A stretch of 18,135 nucleotides of DNA. Source: Willaertia magna. Lineage: Eukaryota > Heterolobosea > Eutetramitea > Acrasida > Naegleriidae. A model generated the notes under the pieces. It made no database searches, had not been told where the DNA came from, and saw nothing but the letters and a program-made list of their open reading frames with translations. Below are positions 1-8,472 of the stretch, in pieces. Location of the stretch: NCBI GenBank assembly GCA_902984215.1, contig CADWAF010004403.1, positions 1 to 18,135 on the forward strand. Direction: 5' to 3'. Position 1 is the stretch's first letter. Every line of letters begins with the position of its first letter. Both the position numbers and the translations under genes were made by a program.

Positions 1-2792
1 TAATTGATAATAATTCTTCTGGAGAAAATATTTCAATAAATTCTAATAACATAAATGGTTCAAATCTAAATAAATTTAAAAATAAAGGTAATTCCATTAA
101 ATTACGTAAGCCATCTAAACAATAAATTGGTTGTAATAAAATCTTTTTTAAAATATCTTTACCATGACGTTGATATAAAGCATATAAGAAATATTCCATA
201 AATGCTACATCATTAAGTTTTAAGGCAACATATTGAACAATCTCATTAATAATACCTTCTTTATCTAAAGGTAATGCATCAACTAATGTTGGAAGAATAT
301 CTAATGACATTCCAGTGTGGCATAATTGAAGAATTTCAATAATTTGATTTACATAATTATAACCATATTTAACCAAATATAAATAAATATTTGCAGTTAA
401 ACCTTGTTTTGTTCCATAAAATATTCTACCACATTGATATTCATTAGCTAAATATATTAAATATTGAATTAAACATAAATCATTTGGTTCTTCTAAAGAA
501 AATGATTCAAAAGAAAAGTTTTCAACTAAAAAGTAATTGTTTTTAATCCAGTATTCTAATAACCACTTTCTCATGCTTAAATCTTTCATTCCTTTTCTAT
601 TACCGACACTAGCATCATTGTAACCAATAAAATTGTTATCATTAATACACCGACTGTTTAAAACAATATCAGTTACACCACTTGTGTAATAAGTTTGTGT
701 CAACCAAATCCAATCTTCTTTTCTAAAGTTATGTCCAAAAGTAAAATAGCAACTGATATTTCTTTTACTATCTGTGTTCTTAATGGTATAATGTACTTTA
801 TTTTCATTGGTTGTTGGATTTTTTTCAACAAAAGTATAAGAATCTGTCACAACATTTAAATGTGCATTTTGAAATATAACGTTTAAATCTATTGCCCCTT
901 TTTTTGAAACTTCTTCCAAATTTCTATATTCATCATCATACAATGGGAAAATATTAATTCTTTCTAAATTATCAAATTGTTGTATTTGTTGTGATTCTAC
1001 AATTGATGAAATAAAACTAAAGCTACCACCATTCATAAAGATTAAATTTACTTCTTTCACACTTGTTAAACTATTTGTAATATTTCCTGTTTGGCCAAAA
1101 TAGCCGTATTTAGAACTGTCCCTATAATTAATAAATGTAATTGTTGTTAAATTCTTTAAGCAGTCAAATAATAATTTTAAATCATCTTTTAAAGAATAAC
1201 TATAGAATATTGTACAATTAAATTGTAAACTTTTGATTGTTTCATTATCGCCAATATATTCAACTAAATATGGTTTAATTGCAACATTACCTGGATAATA
1301 ATAAGAATTGTCATAAATTAATTGATTGGCAGATGTAATATTTGTTAAATGTATAAAACGTTGTTCTTCTAAAGCTTCCTCATTTTGGTTGGTACTAGTT
1401 GGTGTTCCAAAATTAACTGTTTGTGACATTGTATTTTCATTCTCCGTCTCTTGTGATTTTGTTTTGTCTTCTTTAGTATTTTTAGATAATTGTTGTTCTA
1501 ATTGATTTAAATCATTTTCAGATAGTTCAAAAATATCAATAGAAGAAATGTCAATTACTTTCTTTTCTTCTTCTTCTTCTTCTTGTATTTTATTTTCAAC
1601 TAATGATGACACTTCATCATGCGTTTTCATTTCAACATCATTATCTCCAAAAGTAGCAGTAGTATTAAAACCTATTGTTGGCATTGTAGCTCCAAAGGCA
1701 TTACCACCAAAACTAAAAGTAGTGGTTGCACTAGTTGCTCCAAAAAAACTTGAGGGTGCTGTGTATTGTTGAAACATATCGTCACTTTCATTAGTTGTTT
1801 GGTTCATTGCCTTATATTCTTCAAACTTTTCATCATATAAAGTAATGTGATCTAATTGTAAAACTCTTTCAATTAATAAATCTTCACACTTTTCAGTCAA
1901 CATACTATTTCCATTATTAAACTTTAACTTTTTATAATCTGTGTAAAGTCTTTGTAATCTTAACATTGAAACTAAATTCCACAAATTGTTCTTATTTAAT
2001 TTCTTATTTTGGTATCCCATTACATAATTATCCATATTAATATTACCTTTATTTAAAATAAAATTTAAATCTAAATGATCTAAAGTTAAAATTTTTAACT
2101 TCATTCTTCTATTAAATTCTTTATTAATCAATCTCATTTTGTGAAAAGTAACTAGCGGAGTGTCAATTGTAAATTTACATTCTTCCTTAACATTATTTGG
2201 TTCTATTAAACATTTCATAGAATTTAATATTTTTTGTTTCTTAATTTCTTGTGAATTTTCAAATTCTTCATCATTCTGATAGATATTATTATTACTTGAA
2301 GAACGATTGTAAAAAGCTTGATCCATATTTCTTTCAATATTTAATTTAGTGTTTAATGCATAAGTATTGGAATATGTTGGAATAAAACTTATAATTTCAT
2401 ATTTTAAATCTAATGTTAAATCTTTTAAATGTTTTACAATATTATTTTTATCAGTTTGTTCCATTTCGCCTTTTTGTTTCTTTTTTTGATCTTGTGAAAT
2501 CCAAACTTTAACTAAAGGTTCATCATTTCTATAACAATTAGCAAGATCTTGAATATTGTTATTTGTTACAAAACTAGTTTGTAATTTTTTATTTTCATGA
2601 AATTCTTTTAAAATTTCTATAATTTTTGAAGATTGTGTAAATGCGTTCGATAAATTTCTTGCTGATTTAGAAGCTAATTGTTTTCTTGGCGCTTTTCCTC
2701 CGGTAGATTTTCTTGCTGTTTGCTTGGTTCTAGCCTATTTCACAGTATTGTCAATGTTACTACTGATGTTGTGTGACAATGTTACTTACCAT
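1..2792 (-). CDS. Histone H3-tail fusion protein, copy A (partial at window edge)
   Basis: Two exons: ATG at 2792-2790 and a large exon from 2734 down to base 1, where the window cuts the gene. I read the large exon codon by codon and found no stop in its 911 codons. After the initiator Met it begins ARTKQTARKSTGG, the histone H3 N-terminus; the match to H3 continues unbroken to residue 21, then becomes SKSARNLSNAF. The rest follows copy B (4277-7422) closely. The indels I see between the copies are multiples of three: +3 near 1470, -3 and +12 around 1565-1620, and -12 near 2297. This indicates selection on the protein. Like copy B it has an FG-rich stretch and a poly-Glu run (about 1560-1770). 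About 118 C-terminal residues lie outside the window. Function is unknown; fusion of an H3 tail to a non-histone body suggests binding by H3-tail readers or modifiers, which is inference. Confidence 0.85.
2735..2789 (-). other. Spliceosomal intron after the start codon, copy A
   Basis: On the minus strand the sequence reads ATG|GTAAGTAACATTG...GTGAAATAG|GCTAGAACC. The donor is a consensus GTAAGT and the acceptor is TAG. The intron is 55 nt, two bases longer than in copy B (an extra AC/GT pair in a short repeat). Splicing joins ATG to GCT AGA ACC AAG, i.e. M-A-R-T-K. An intron exactly between the start codon and codon 2 is unusual and may have been taken with the H3 first exon. Confidence 0.85.
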
Positions 2793-2908
2793 CACTCTTA
2801 TTTTTTTGAAAAGATTTTTCTAGAAGATCATGGAAAATCGTTTCCCCGCCTATTTCCGTTATGAATTGTTTAAAATTTTTAGAAATAAAAAAGCAAGAAG
2901 AGCTTTAA
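2793..2908 (-). promoter_or_regulatory. 5' leader/promoter of copy A with a tiny upstream ORF
   Basis: This 116-base gap between the start of copy A and the 3' end of the RCC1-like gene must hold the promoter and 5' UTR of copy A. It contains an upstream ATG with a three-codon ORF (ATG ATC TTC TAG, 2831-2820 on the minus strand), also present upstream of copy B. Copy A lacks an 11-base stretch near 2811 that copy B has. No clear TATA box can be separated from the AT-rich background. Confidence 0.4.
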
Positions 2909-3451
2909 TTAATTAATATCAATATCTGATAACAATAAATGATTCACAATACTTTCCTTCAATCTACTAAAAAACAATAATAAATTCTTACTAGTTTTTG
3001 TCTTTACAAAGAATGTTCCATTAAAATAAAGACCACTAAACAATTTCCAACATTCATTATGTCCCAAAAGTGGTAATCCTAAATGGAATGGCTTCTGACT
3101 TTTTTCTTTTGGTAAACGAAAACTACCTGCATTACCAACACCATAGACATTTCCTAAATTAGATACAAACAAAGAATGATTCATTCCACATGCCACGTCA
3201 ATAATATATTCATTTTCCTTTTTAAAATTAAAATTAAATTCTTTAGGTTTTTTCACTTTAAATTCAGATGGTGAACCTAATTGGAAAAAAGTATTAAATC
3301 CTAAACCATAAACTCTATGTTCATTTGTTAAGAATATTGTATGATTACAACCACATGCCACTTTCTTAATGTTAAACTTTTCATTTTCTAAAAAGTAAGA
3401 AACATCCTTAACGCTTGGTGAAGAAACTCCTAATTGATATTGTCCATTCAT
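2909..3451 (-). CDS. RCC1-repeat (regulator of chromosome condensation-like) protein, N-terminally short
   Basis: The 180-residue product shows RCC1-type beta-propeller repeats. Cys-Gly/His motifs recur as VACGCNHTIFLTNEHRVYG and VACGMNHSLFVSNLGNVYG, each followed by the G-x-N-x-x-x-Q/L-G type turn (GFNTFFQLG, GNAGSFRLP). RCC1 propellers normally have seven blades and more than 350 residues, so this is about half a propeller. The first residues (MNGQYQLGV) fall in the middle of a typical GxNxxGQLG turn, so the true N-terminus is missing or lies in an unseen exon. The frame stays open upstream of the ATG into the neighbouring aldo-keto reductase fragment. RCC1-family proteins often act as guanine-nucleotide exchange factors or interaction scaffolds; the specific partner cannot be told. 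The last 14 codons and stop are duplicated at 7566-7612. Confidence 0.75.
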   Translation of the reverse strand: MNGQYQLGVSSPSVKDVSYFLENEKFNIKKVACGCNHTIFLTNEHRVYGLGFNTFFQLGSPSEFKVKKPKEFNFNFKKENEYIIDVACGMNHSLFVSNLGNVYGVGNAGSFRLPKEKSQKPFHLGLPLLGHNECWKLFSGLYFNGTFFVKTKTSKNLLLFFSRLKESIVNHLLLSDIDIN

Positions 3452-3467
3452 TTTTGGGATTTCACAT

Positions 3468-4136
3468 GTGAATATTAAATTAACTGTGACAGAGTTAATT
3501 AGATGGTTAGATGATCTCGTAAAGAGTGGTAAAGTGCTTCACGTTGCTATTAGTGATTGTCCAGCATGGGTTGTTGCCAGAGCAAACACTTATGCCAACA
3601 TCCACGCACTTTCCCCTTTCATTGCTTATCAAGGAAAATATTCTTTAATTGACAGAAGTGTTGAACAAGAAGTATTACCAATGTCTAAAGAATTAGATTT
3701 AGGATTTATTCCATGGGGTGTTGTTGGACAAGGTAAATTAACTGGAAGATTTAAAAGGAATAACAATAATCAACAACAAGAAGAGAAACAAGATGGTATT
3801 AGAAAGGTTAGTGAAATGTCAGAATTAGATTTTGACATTCAAGATAAAGTACTTGAAATTGCCAAAGAAATTGGAAGAAGTCCAACACAAGTTGCAATTA
3901 ATTGGATGCTACAAAAAAGTGGTATTCCAAGTGTTTTAATTGGTCCAAGAACTTTTGAACAATATTTAGATAATATTCAATCATTAGAATTTAAATTGAG
4001 TGATAAACATATTAAGGAATTGGATGAAGTTAGTAAGAATTCACCAAATGTTATTTTCCCTCACAATATGATTGGGAATAGTTATCAAACTACTCCTGTA
4101 TTACACATTCCAGAAAAGAGATATAATATTGAATAA
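3468..4136 (+). pseudogene. Aldo-keto reductase, C-terminal two-thirds (5'-truncated)
   Basis: The 222-residue frame starts at a GTG; no ATG precedes the conserved region in frame. It matches the second half of aldo-keto reductases of the AKR/YajO-like type: LIRWLDDLVKSGKV, then an IS-x-x-PAW block (VAISDCPAWVVARA), the QGKYSLIDRSVEQEVLP segment, the PWGVVGQGKLTGR loop and the NADPH-binding region GIPSVLIGPRTFEQYLDN. The family is normally about 320-350 residues. The missing first 110 or so residues would carry the catalytic Asp, Tyr and Lys, so this product should not be an active oxidoreductase unless an upstream exon exists. It ends in TAATAA. It lies head to head with the RCC1-like gene, also truncated at its N-terminus, so a rearrangement breakpoint probably lies at about 3450-3480. 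Confidence 0.75.
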
Positions 4137-4276
4137 TAATTGTTTGTTTATTTTGTAACGCTGATAAAATTGTTTAGTATTTAAATAAAATGGTTGATGA
4201 ATCAATTAATTGTTCGATTTAAAAATCTTAAAAAAAATAGTCAATTGTAAAACATGTGACATAGAAAACGCACCAA
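4137..4276. other. Convergent intergenic gap
   Basis: This short gap separates the 3' ends of the aldo-keto reductase fragment (plus) and copy B (minus). It is AT-rich. I see no ORF or RNA gene; it presumably holds the polyadenylation signals of both genes (for example AATAAA at about 4182). Confidence 0.5.
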
Positions 4277-7200
4277 TTATTTTTTTAACATAATTAGTAA
4301 TATTGAAATTGCCCAAAGTTGTTGTGGAAAACCTTCATATTGATATAACACTTTAGCAATCAATGGATGATTATTTTCCAATAATTGTTTTACACTTCTT
4401 CCCTTATTGTCACATTGTTCACATAATGAAATACCTAAATCTTTAATTAAATAATAAACTAAATTTGCTTTTGATTCACCTAATTTACAACAAGTATGTA
4501 ATAAATTTTCACCAATATTATTTTTTGTATATAACAATTCTGGAACTTTTTCAATAATTTTTAAAATTAAACGATTTTCAATATTTTGATTAAAATAAAT
4601 TAATAATTGACAAATATTATTTCCTTCATAATTAATTGATAATAATTCTTCTGTAGAAAATATTTCAATAAATTCTAATAACATAAATGGTTCAAATCTA
4701 AATAAATTTAAAAGTAAAGGTAATTCCATTAAATTACGTAAGCCATCTAAACAATAAATTGGTTGTAATAAAATCTTTTTTAAAATATCTTTACCATGAC
4801 GTTGATATAAAGCATATAAGAAATATTCCATAAATGCTACATCATTTAGTTTTAAAGCTACATATTGAGCAATCTCATTAATAATACTTTCTTTATCTAA
4901 AGGTAATGCATCAACTAATGTTGGAAGAATATCTAATGACATTCCAGTGTTACATAATTGAAGAATTTCAATAATTTGATTTACATAATTATAACCATAT
5001 TTAACCAAAAATAAATAAATATTTGCAGTTAAACCTTGTTTTGTTCCATAAAATATTCTACCACCTTGATATTCATTAGCTAAATATATTAAATATTGAA
5101 TTAAACATAAATCATTTGGTTCTTCTAAAGAAAATGATTCAAAAGAAAAGTTTTCAACTAAAAAGTAATTGTTTTTAATCCAATATTCTAATAACCACTT
5201 TCTCATGCTTAAATCTTTCATTCCTTTTCTATTACCAACACTAGCATCATTGTAACCAATAAAATGGTTATCATTAATACACCGACTGTTTAAAACAATA
5301 TCAGTTACACCACTTGTGTAATAAGTTTGTGTCAACCAAATCCAATCTTCTTTTCTAAAATTATGTCCAAAAGTAAAATAGCAACTAATATTTCTTTTAC
5401 TATCTGTGTTCTTAATGGTATAATGTACTTTATTTTCATTGGTTGTTGGATTTCTTTCCACAAAAGAATAGGAATCTGTCACAACATTTAAACATGCATT
5501 TTGAAATAAAACGTTTAAATCTATTGCTCCTTTTTTTGAAACTTCTTCCAAATTTCTAAATCTCTCATCATACAATGGGAAAATATTAATTCTTTCTAAA
5601 TCATCAAATTGTTGTATTTGTCGTGATTCTACAATTGATGAAATAAAACTAAAGCTATTATTATTCATAAAGATTAAATTTACTTCTTTCACACTTGGTA
5701 AACTATTTGTAATATTTACTGTTTGACCAAAAGAGCCGTATTTAGAACTGTCTTTATAATTAATAAATGTAATTGTAGTTAATTTTTTTAAGCAGTCAAA
5801 TAATAATTTTAAATCGTCTATTAAAGAATAATTATTGAACGCTGTACAATTAAATTGTAAACTTTTGATTGTTTCGTTATCACCAATATATTCAACTAAA
5901 CATGGTTTGATTGCAACATTAGCTGGATAATAATAAGCATTGTCATAAATTAATTGATTCGCAGATGTAATATTTGTAAAATGAGCAAAACGTTGTTCTT
6001 CTAAAGCTTCTTCATTTTGATTAGTACTAGTTGGTGTTCCAAAATTAACTGTTTGTGACATTGTATTTTCATTCTCCGTCTCTTGTGATTTTGTTTTGTC
6101 TTTAGTATTTTTAGATAATTGTTGTTCTAATTGATTTAAATCATTTTCAGATAGTTCAAAAATATCAATAGAAGAAATGTCAATTACTTTCTTTTCTTCT
6201 TCTTCTTCTTCTTCTTGTATTTTATTTTCAACTAATGATGACATTTTCATTTCAACATCATTATCTCCAAAAGTAGCAGTAGTATTAAAACCTATTGTTG
6301 GCATTGTAGCTCCAAAGGCATTACCACCAAAACTAAAAGTAGTGGTTGCACTAGTTGCTCCAAAAGAACTTGAGGGTGCTGGGTATTGTTGAAACATATC
6401 GTCACTTTCATTAGTAATTTGGTTCATTGCCTTATATTCTTCAAACTTTTCGTCATATAAAGTAATGTGATCTAATTGTAAAACTCTTTCAATTAATAAA
6501 TCTTCACACTTTTCAGTCAACATTTTATTTCCATTATTAAATTTTAACTTTTTATAATCTGTGTAAAGTCTTTGTAATCTTAACATTGAAACTAAATTCC
6601 ACAAATTGTTCTTATTTAATTTCTTATTTTGGTATCCCATTACATAATTATCCATATTAATATTACCTTTATTTAAAATAAAATTTAAATCTAAATGATC
6701 TAAAGTTAAAATTTTTAACTTCATTCTTCTATTAAATTCTTTATTAATCAATCTCATTTTGTGAAAAGTAACTAACGGCGTGTCAATTGTAAATTTACAT
6801 TCTTCCTTAACATTATTTGGTTCTATTAAACATTTCATAGAATTTAATATTTTTTGTTTCTTAATTTCTTGTAAATTTTCAAATTCTTCATCATTATGAT
6901 TGATATTATTATTGCTTGCAAAACCAAAGGAAGAACGATTGTAAAAAGCTTGATCCATATTTCTTTCAATATTTAATTTAGTGTTTAATGCATAAGTGTT
7001 GGAATATGTTGGAATAAAACTTATAATTTCATATTTTAAATCTAATGTTAAATCTTTTAAATATTTTACAATATTATTTTTATCAGTTTGTTCCATTTCA
7101 TCTTTTTGTTTCTTTTTTTGATCTTGTGAAATCCAAACTTTAACTAAAGGTTCATCGTTTCTATAACAATTAGCAAGATCTTGAATATTGTTATTTGTTA

Positions 7201-7422
7201 CAAAACTAGTTTGTAATTTTTTATTTTCATGAAATTCTTTTAAAATTTCTATAATTTTTGAAGATTGTGTAAATGCGTTCGATGAATTTCTTGCTGATTT
7301 AGAGGCTAATTGTTTTCTTGGCGCTTTTCCTCCGGTAGATTTTCTTGCTGTTTGCTTGGTTCTAGCCTATTTCACAGTATTGTCAATGTTACTACTGATG
7401 TTGTGACAATGTTACTTACCAT
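4277..7422 (-). CDS. Histone H3-tail fusion protein, copy B (complete, about 1030 aa)
   Basis: Exons are 7422-7420 (ATG) and 7366-4277, ending in TAA. Splicing adds 91 residues in front of the ORF's first internal Met. Residues after Met match histone H3 residues 1-21 exactly, then read SKSARNSS, so K4, K9, S10, K14, K18 and K23 are kept while K27 is Asn. No histone fold follows. An F-box-like segment (LTLDLKYEIISFIP) lies near residues 104-120. An FG-nucleoporin-like stretch spans about 336-369 (SFGATS, FSFGGNAFGATMP, TFGDN), with further FG motifs at SSFGF (about 146) and VNFGTP. Poly-Glu is near 386-392. The C-terminus has ankyrin-like repeats (about 920-1016; NNIGENLLHTCCKLG). The ARTK end would be exposed after Met removal, as H3 readers require. 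Function is unknown; nuclear or nuclear-pore localisation is inference. Confidence 0.88.
7367..7419 (-). other. Spliceosomal intron after the start codon, copy B
   Basis: A 53-nt intron runs GTAAGT...GAAATAG on the minus strand between ATG (7422-7420) and GCT AGA ACC (from 7366). Donor, acceptor and position are the same as in copy A. The reading frame of the downstream exon is open from the acceptor through to the stop at 4277. Confidence 0.88.
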
Positions 7423-7565
7423 CACTCTTATTTTTTTTGAAAAGTGCCTAAAGATTTTTCTAGAAGATCATGGAAAATCGTTTCCCGCCTATTTCCGTTA
7501 TGAACTGTTTGATTTTTAATGAAATTTTAAAATTTTTAAGAAATAAAAATAAACAAGAACCTTTA
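7423..7565 (-). promoter_or_regulatory. 5' leader/promoter of copy B
   Basis: This stretch is homologous to 2793-2908 upstream of copy A and carries the same three-codon upstream ORF (7471-7460). It contains an extra segment (GCCTAA, near 7446) and extra bases near 7520 that copy A lacks. It lies between the start codon of copy B and the RCC1 remnant. Confidence 0.4.
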
Positions 7566-7612
7566 TTAATTAATATCAATATCTGACAACAATAAATGAT
7601 TCACAATACTTT
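7566..7612 (-). pseudogene. RCC1-like gene, 3'-end remnant
   Basis: These 47 bases encode the last 14 residues and stop of the RCC1-like gene (SIVNHLLLSDIDIN), with one silent difference from 2909-2955. The match stops at the bases TTT at 7610-7612, where the AT-rich island begins (GACATAATTATT). The tandem duplication therefore once included at least part of a second RCC1 gene, and the island joined or inserted into it. Confidence 0.85.
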
Positions 7613-7654
7613 GACATAATTATTTATAGTAGTTCAATAACAACAATATTTCAG
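7613..7654 (+). other. Left edge of the AT-rich island: 3' part of an intron
   Basis: The sequence GACATAATTATTTATAG...ATATTTCAG ends in a good acceptor before the methyltransferase exon. The second copy (15801-15842) has the same stretch preceded by G-TTT, giving a GTTTGA donor-like start. In copy 1 the donor G is missing because host RCC1 sequence abuts directly. The break is thus at or next to an intron 5' end. Confidence 0.55.
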
Positions 7655-8322
7655 CATTTTTGTACATATGAGTTAAGGCGTATGATAGGAACTTCTATCA
7701 AAGTATGCATCATAAGACAGAATGTATGATTATTGCTTATCTTGGTCCTGGTAGTAAAAAAAAAGAACATCCACTTTTTTACATTCCCAGTCCACAATTA
7801 TTTATTTTTTCTCCTAAATCGGTTTTTATTAAGAAGCATAATGTTGATATTAAAGTTAATGAATATTAAAAGTCTATGAATTTAATAGCTTACTTAGTAT
7901 ACAATTTTACTTCTTTACAAGGCCTTGCTATTGATTTATGTGCTAGAACAGGTACTACTGCTGTTGCTTGTTTATTGACTGACAGAAATTGCGTTAGTTT
8001 TGAAATTAATTAAGAATAGTACATTTACTTATGTGAACGAATGGAAAATATTGTTAGTGCAATCTAAAATAATAGCTCTGAAGTTAAATATTCTTATCAA
8101 CAGCCTTATAATATATACTACATTAGTAATAAAGAAGCAAAGCAAGAAAAAGTAAAGAAAAAGAAGTATATAAAGAAATAATCGAAGCAACTTATTAACG
8201 AAGAGACAAATGAAGATGAAAGTGAATCAGAAGTTGTTTTTAAAGGTTGTAAAGGTATAGCTTTAAAATTTAAAACTCCTTCCACTAGCAAAAGTAATAC
8301 TTCAAAGAAGTCAAAGAAGTAA
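7655..8322 (+). CDS. DNA N4/N6-methyltransferase domain, copy 1 (3' exon; in-frame stops)
   Basis: Reading starts after an intron acceptor (TTTCAG, 7654) in phase 2 and runs 222 codons to TAA at 8320. The order of blocks fits N4/N6 DNA methylases: IWVKAYDRN (WxK motif; its Trp is a TGA), ECMIIAYLGPGSKKK, PSPQLFIFSPKS, then the AdoMet-binding block DLCARTGTTAVACLL (for the usual DPFxGxGTT), RNCVSFEIN, and Y-IYLCERM. A Lys/Ser-rich tail follows. In-frame TAA/TAG fall at EY-K, FEIN-E-Y, SAI-NN and IKK-SK, all likely Gln sites. The catalytic (D/N/S)PP(Y/W) motif would lie in an upstream exon that is absent: the sequence joins host DNA at 7612. AATAAA lies at 8337. It is either a recoded gene or a decaying fragment. 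Confidence 0.65.
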
Positions 8323-8472
8323 TTTATTTGTTTTTTAATAAAACTATTTATTTTTATTTAATATTGATATTGTTTTTTTTTAATATTAATATTAAATTTT
8401 CATGCTAAAACACTTGTTTTTGAAAAATTAAATTTTTAAAATCTATAAAGCTTTTTCTCAAATATTTTGTTT

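Larger units (their letters stand above)
1..2955 (+). repeat. Direct duplication, left unit
   Basis: Bases 1-2955 align with 4633-7612 in the same orientation. The unit covers the H3-tail fusion gene, its intron, its leader and the 3' end of the RCC1-like gene. Net length difference in the coding exon is zero because four in-frame indels cancel. Confidence 0.9.
4633..7612 (+). repeat. Direct duplication, right unit
   Basis: This is the partner of 1-2955. Its right end is cut inside the RCC1-like gene at 7610-7612. The left limit of the duplicated unit is not visible because the left copy runs off the window. Confidence 0.9.

Noticed and set aside
1548..1772. Plus-strand Ser/Val-rich ORF
   Set aside because: It is the antisense of the poly-Glu and FG region of copy A; the same shadow occurs at 6177-6392 in copy B.
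4277..7096. Taking the long ORF's own ATG (7096) as the start of copy B
   Set aside because: The frame is open 90 codons further upstream to a splice acceptor, the added sequence is an exact H3 tail, and the arrangement is conserved in copy A.
7310..7519. Plus-strand 69-aa ORF
   Set aside because: It is the antisense of the H3-tail exon, intron and leader of copy B and has no recognisable features.
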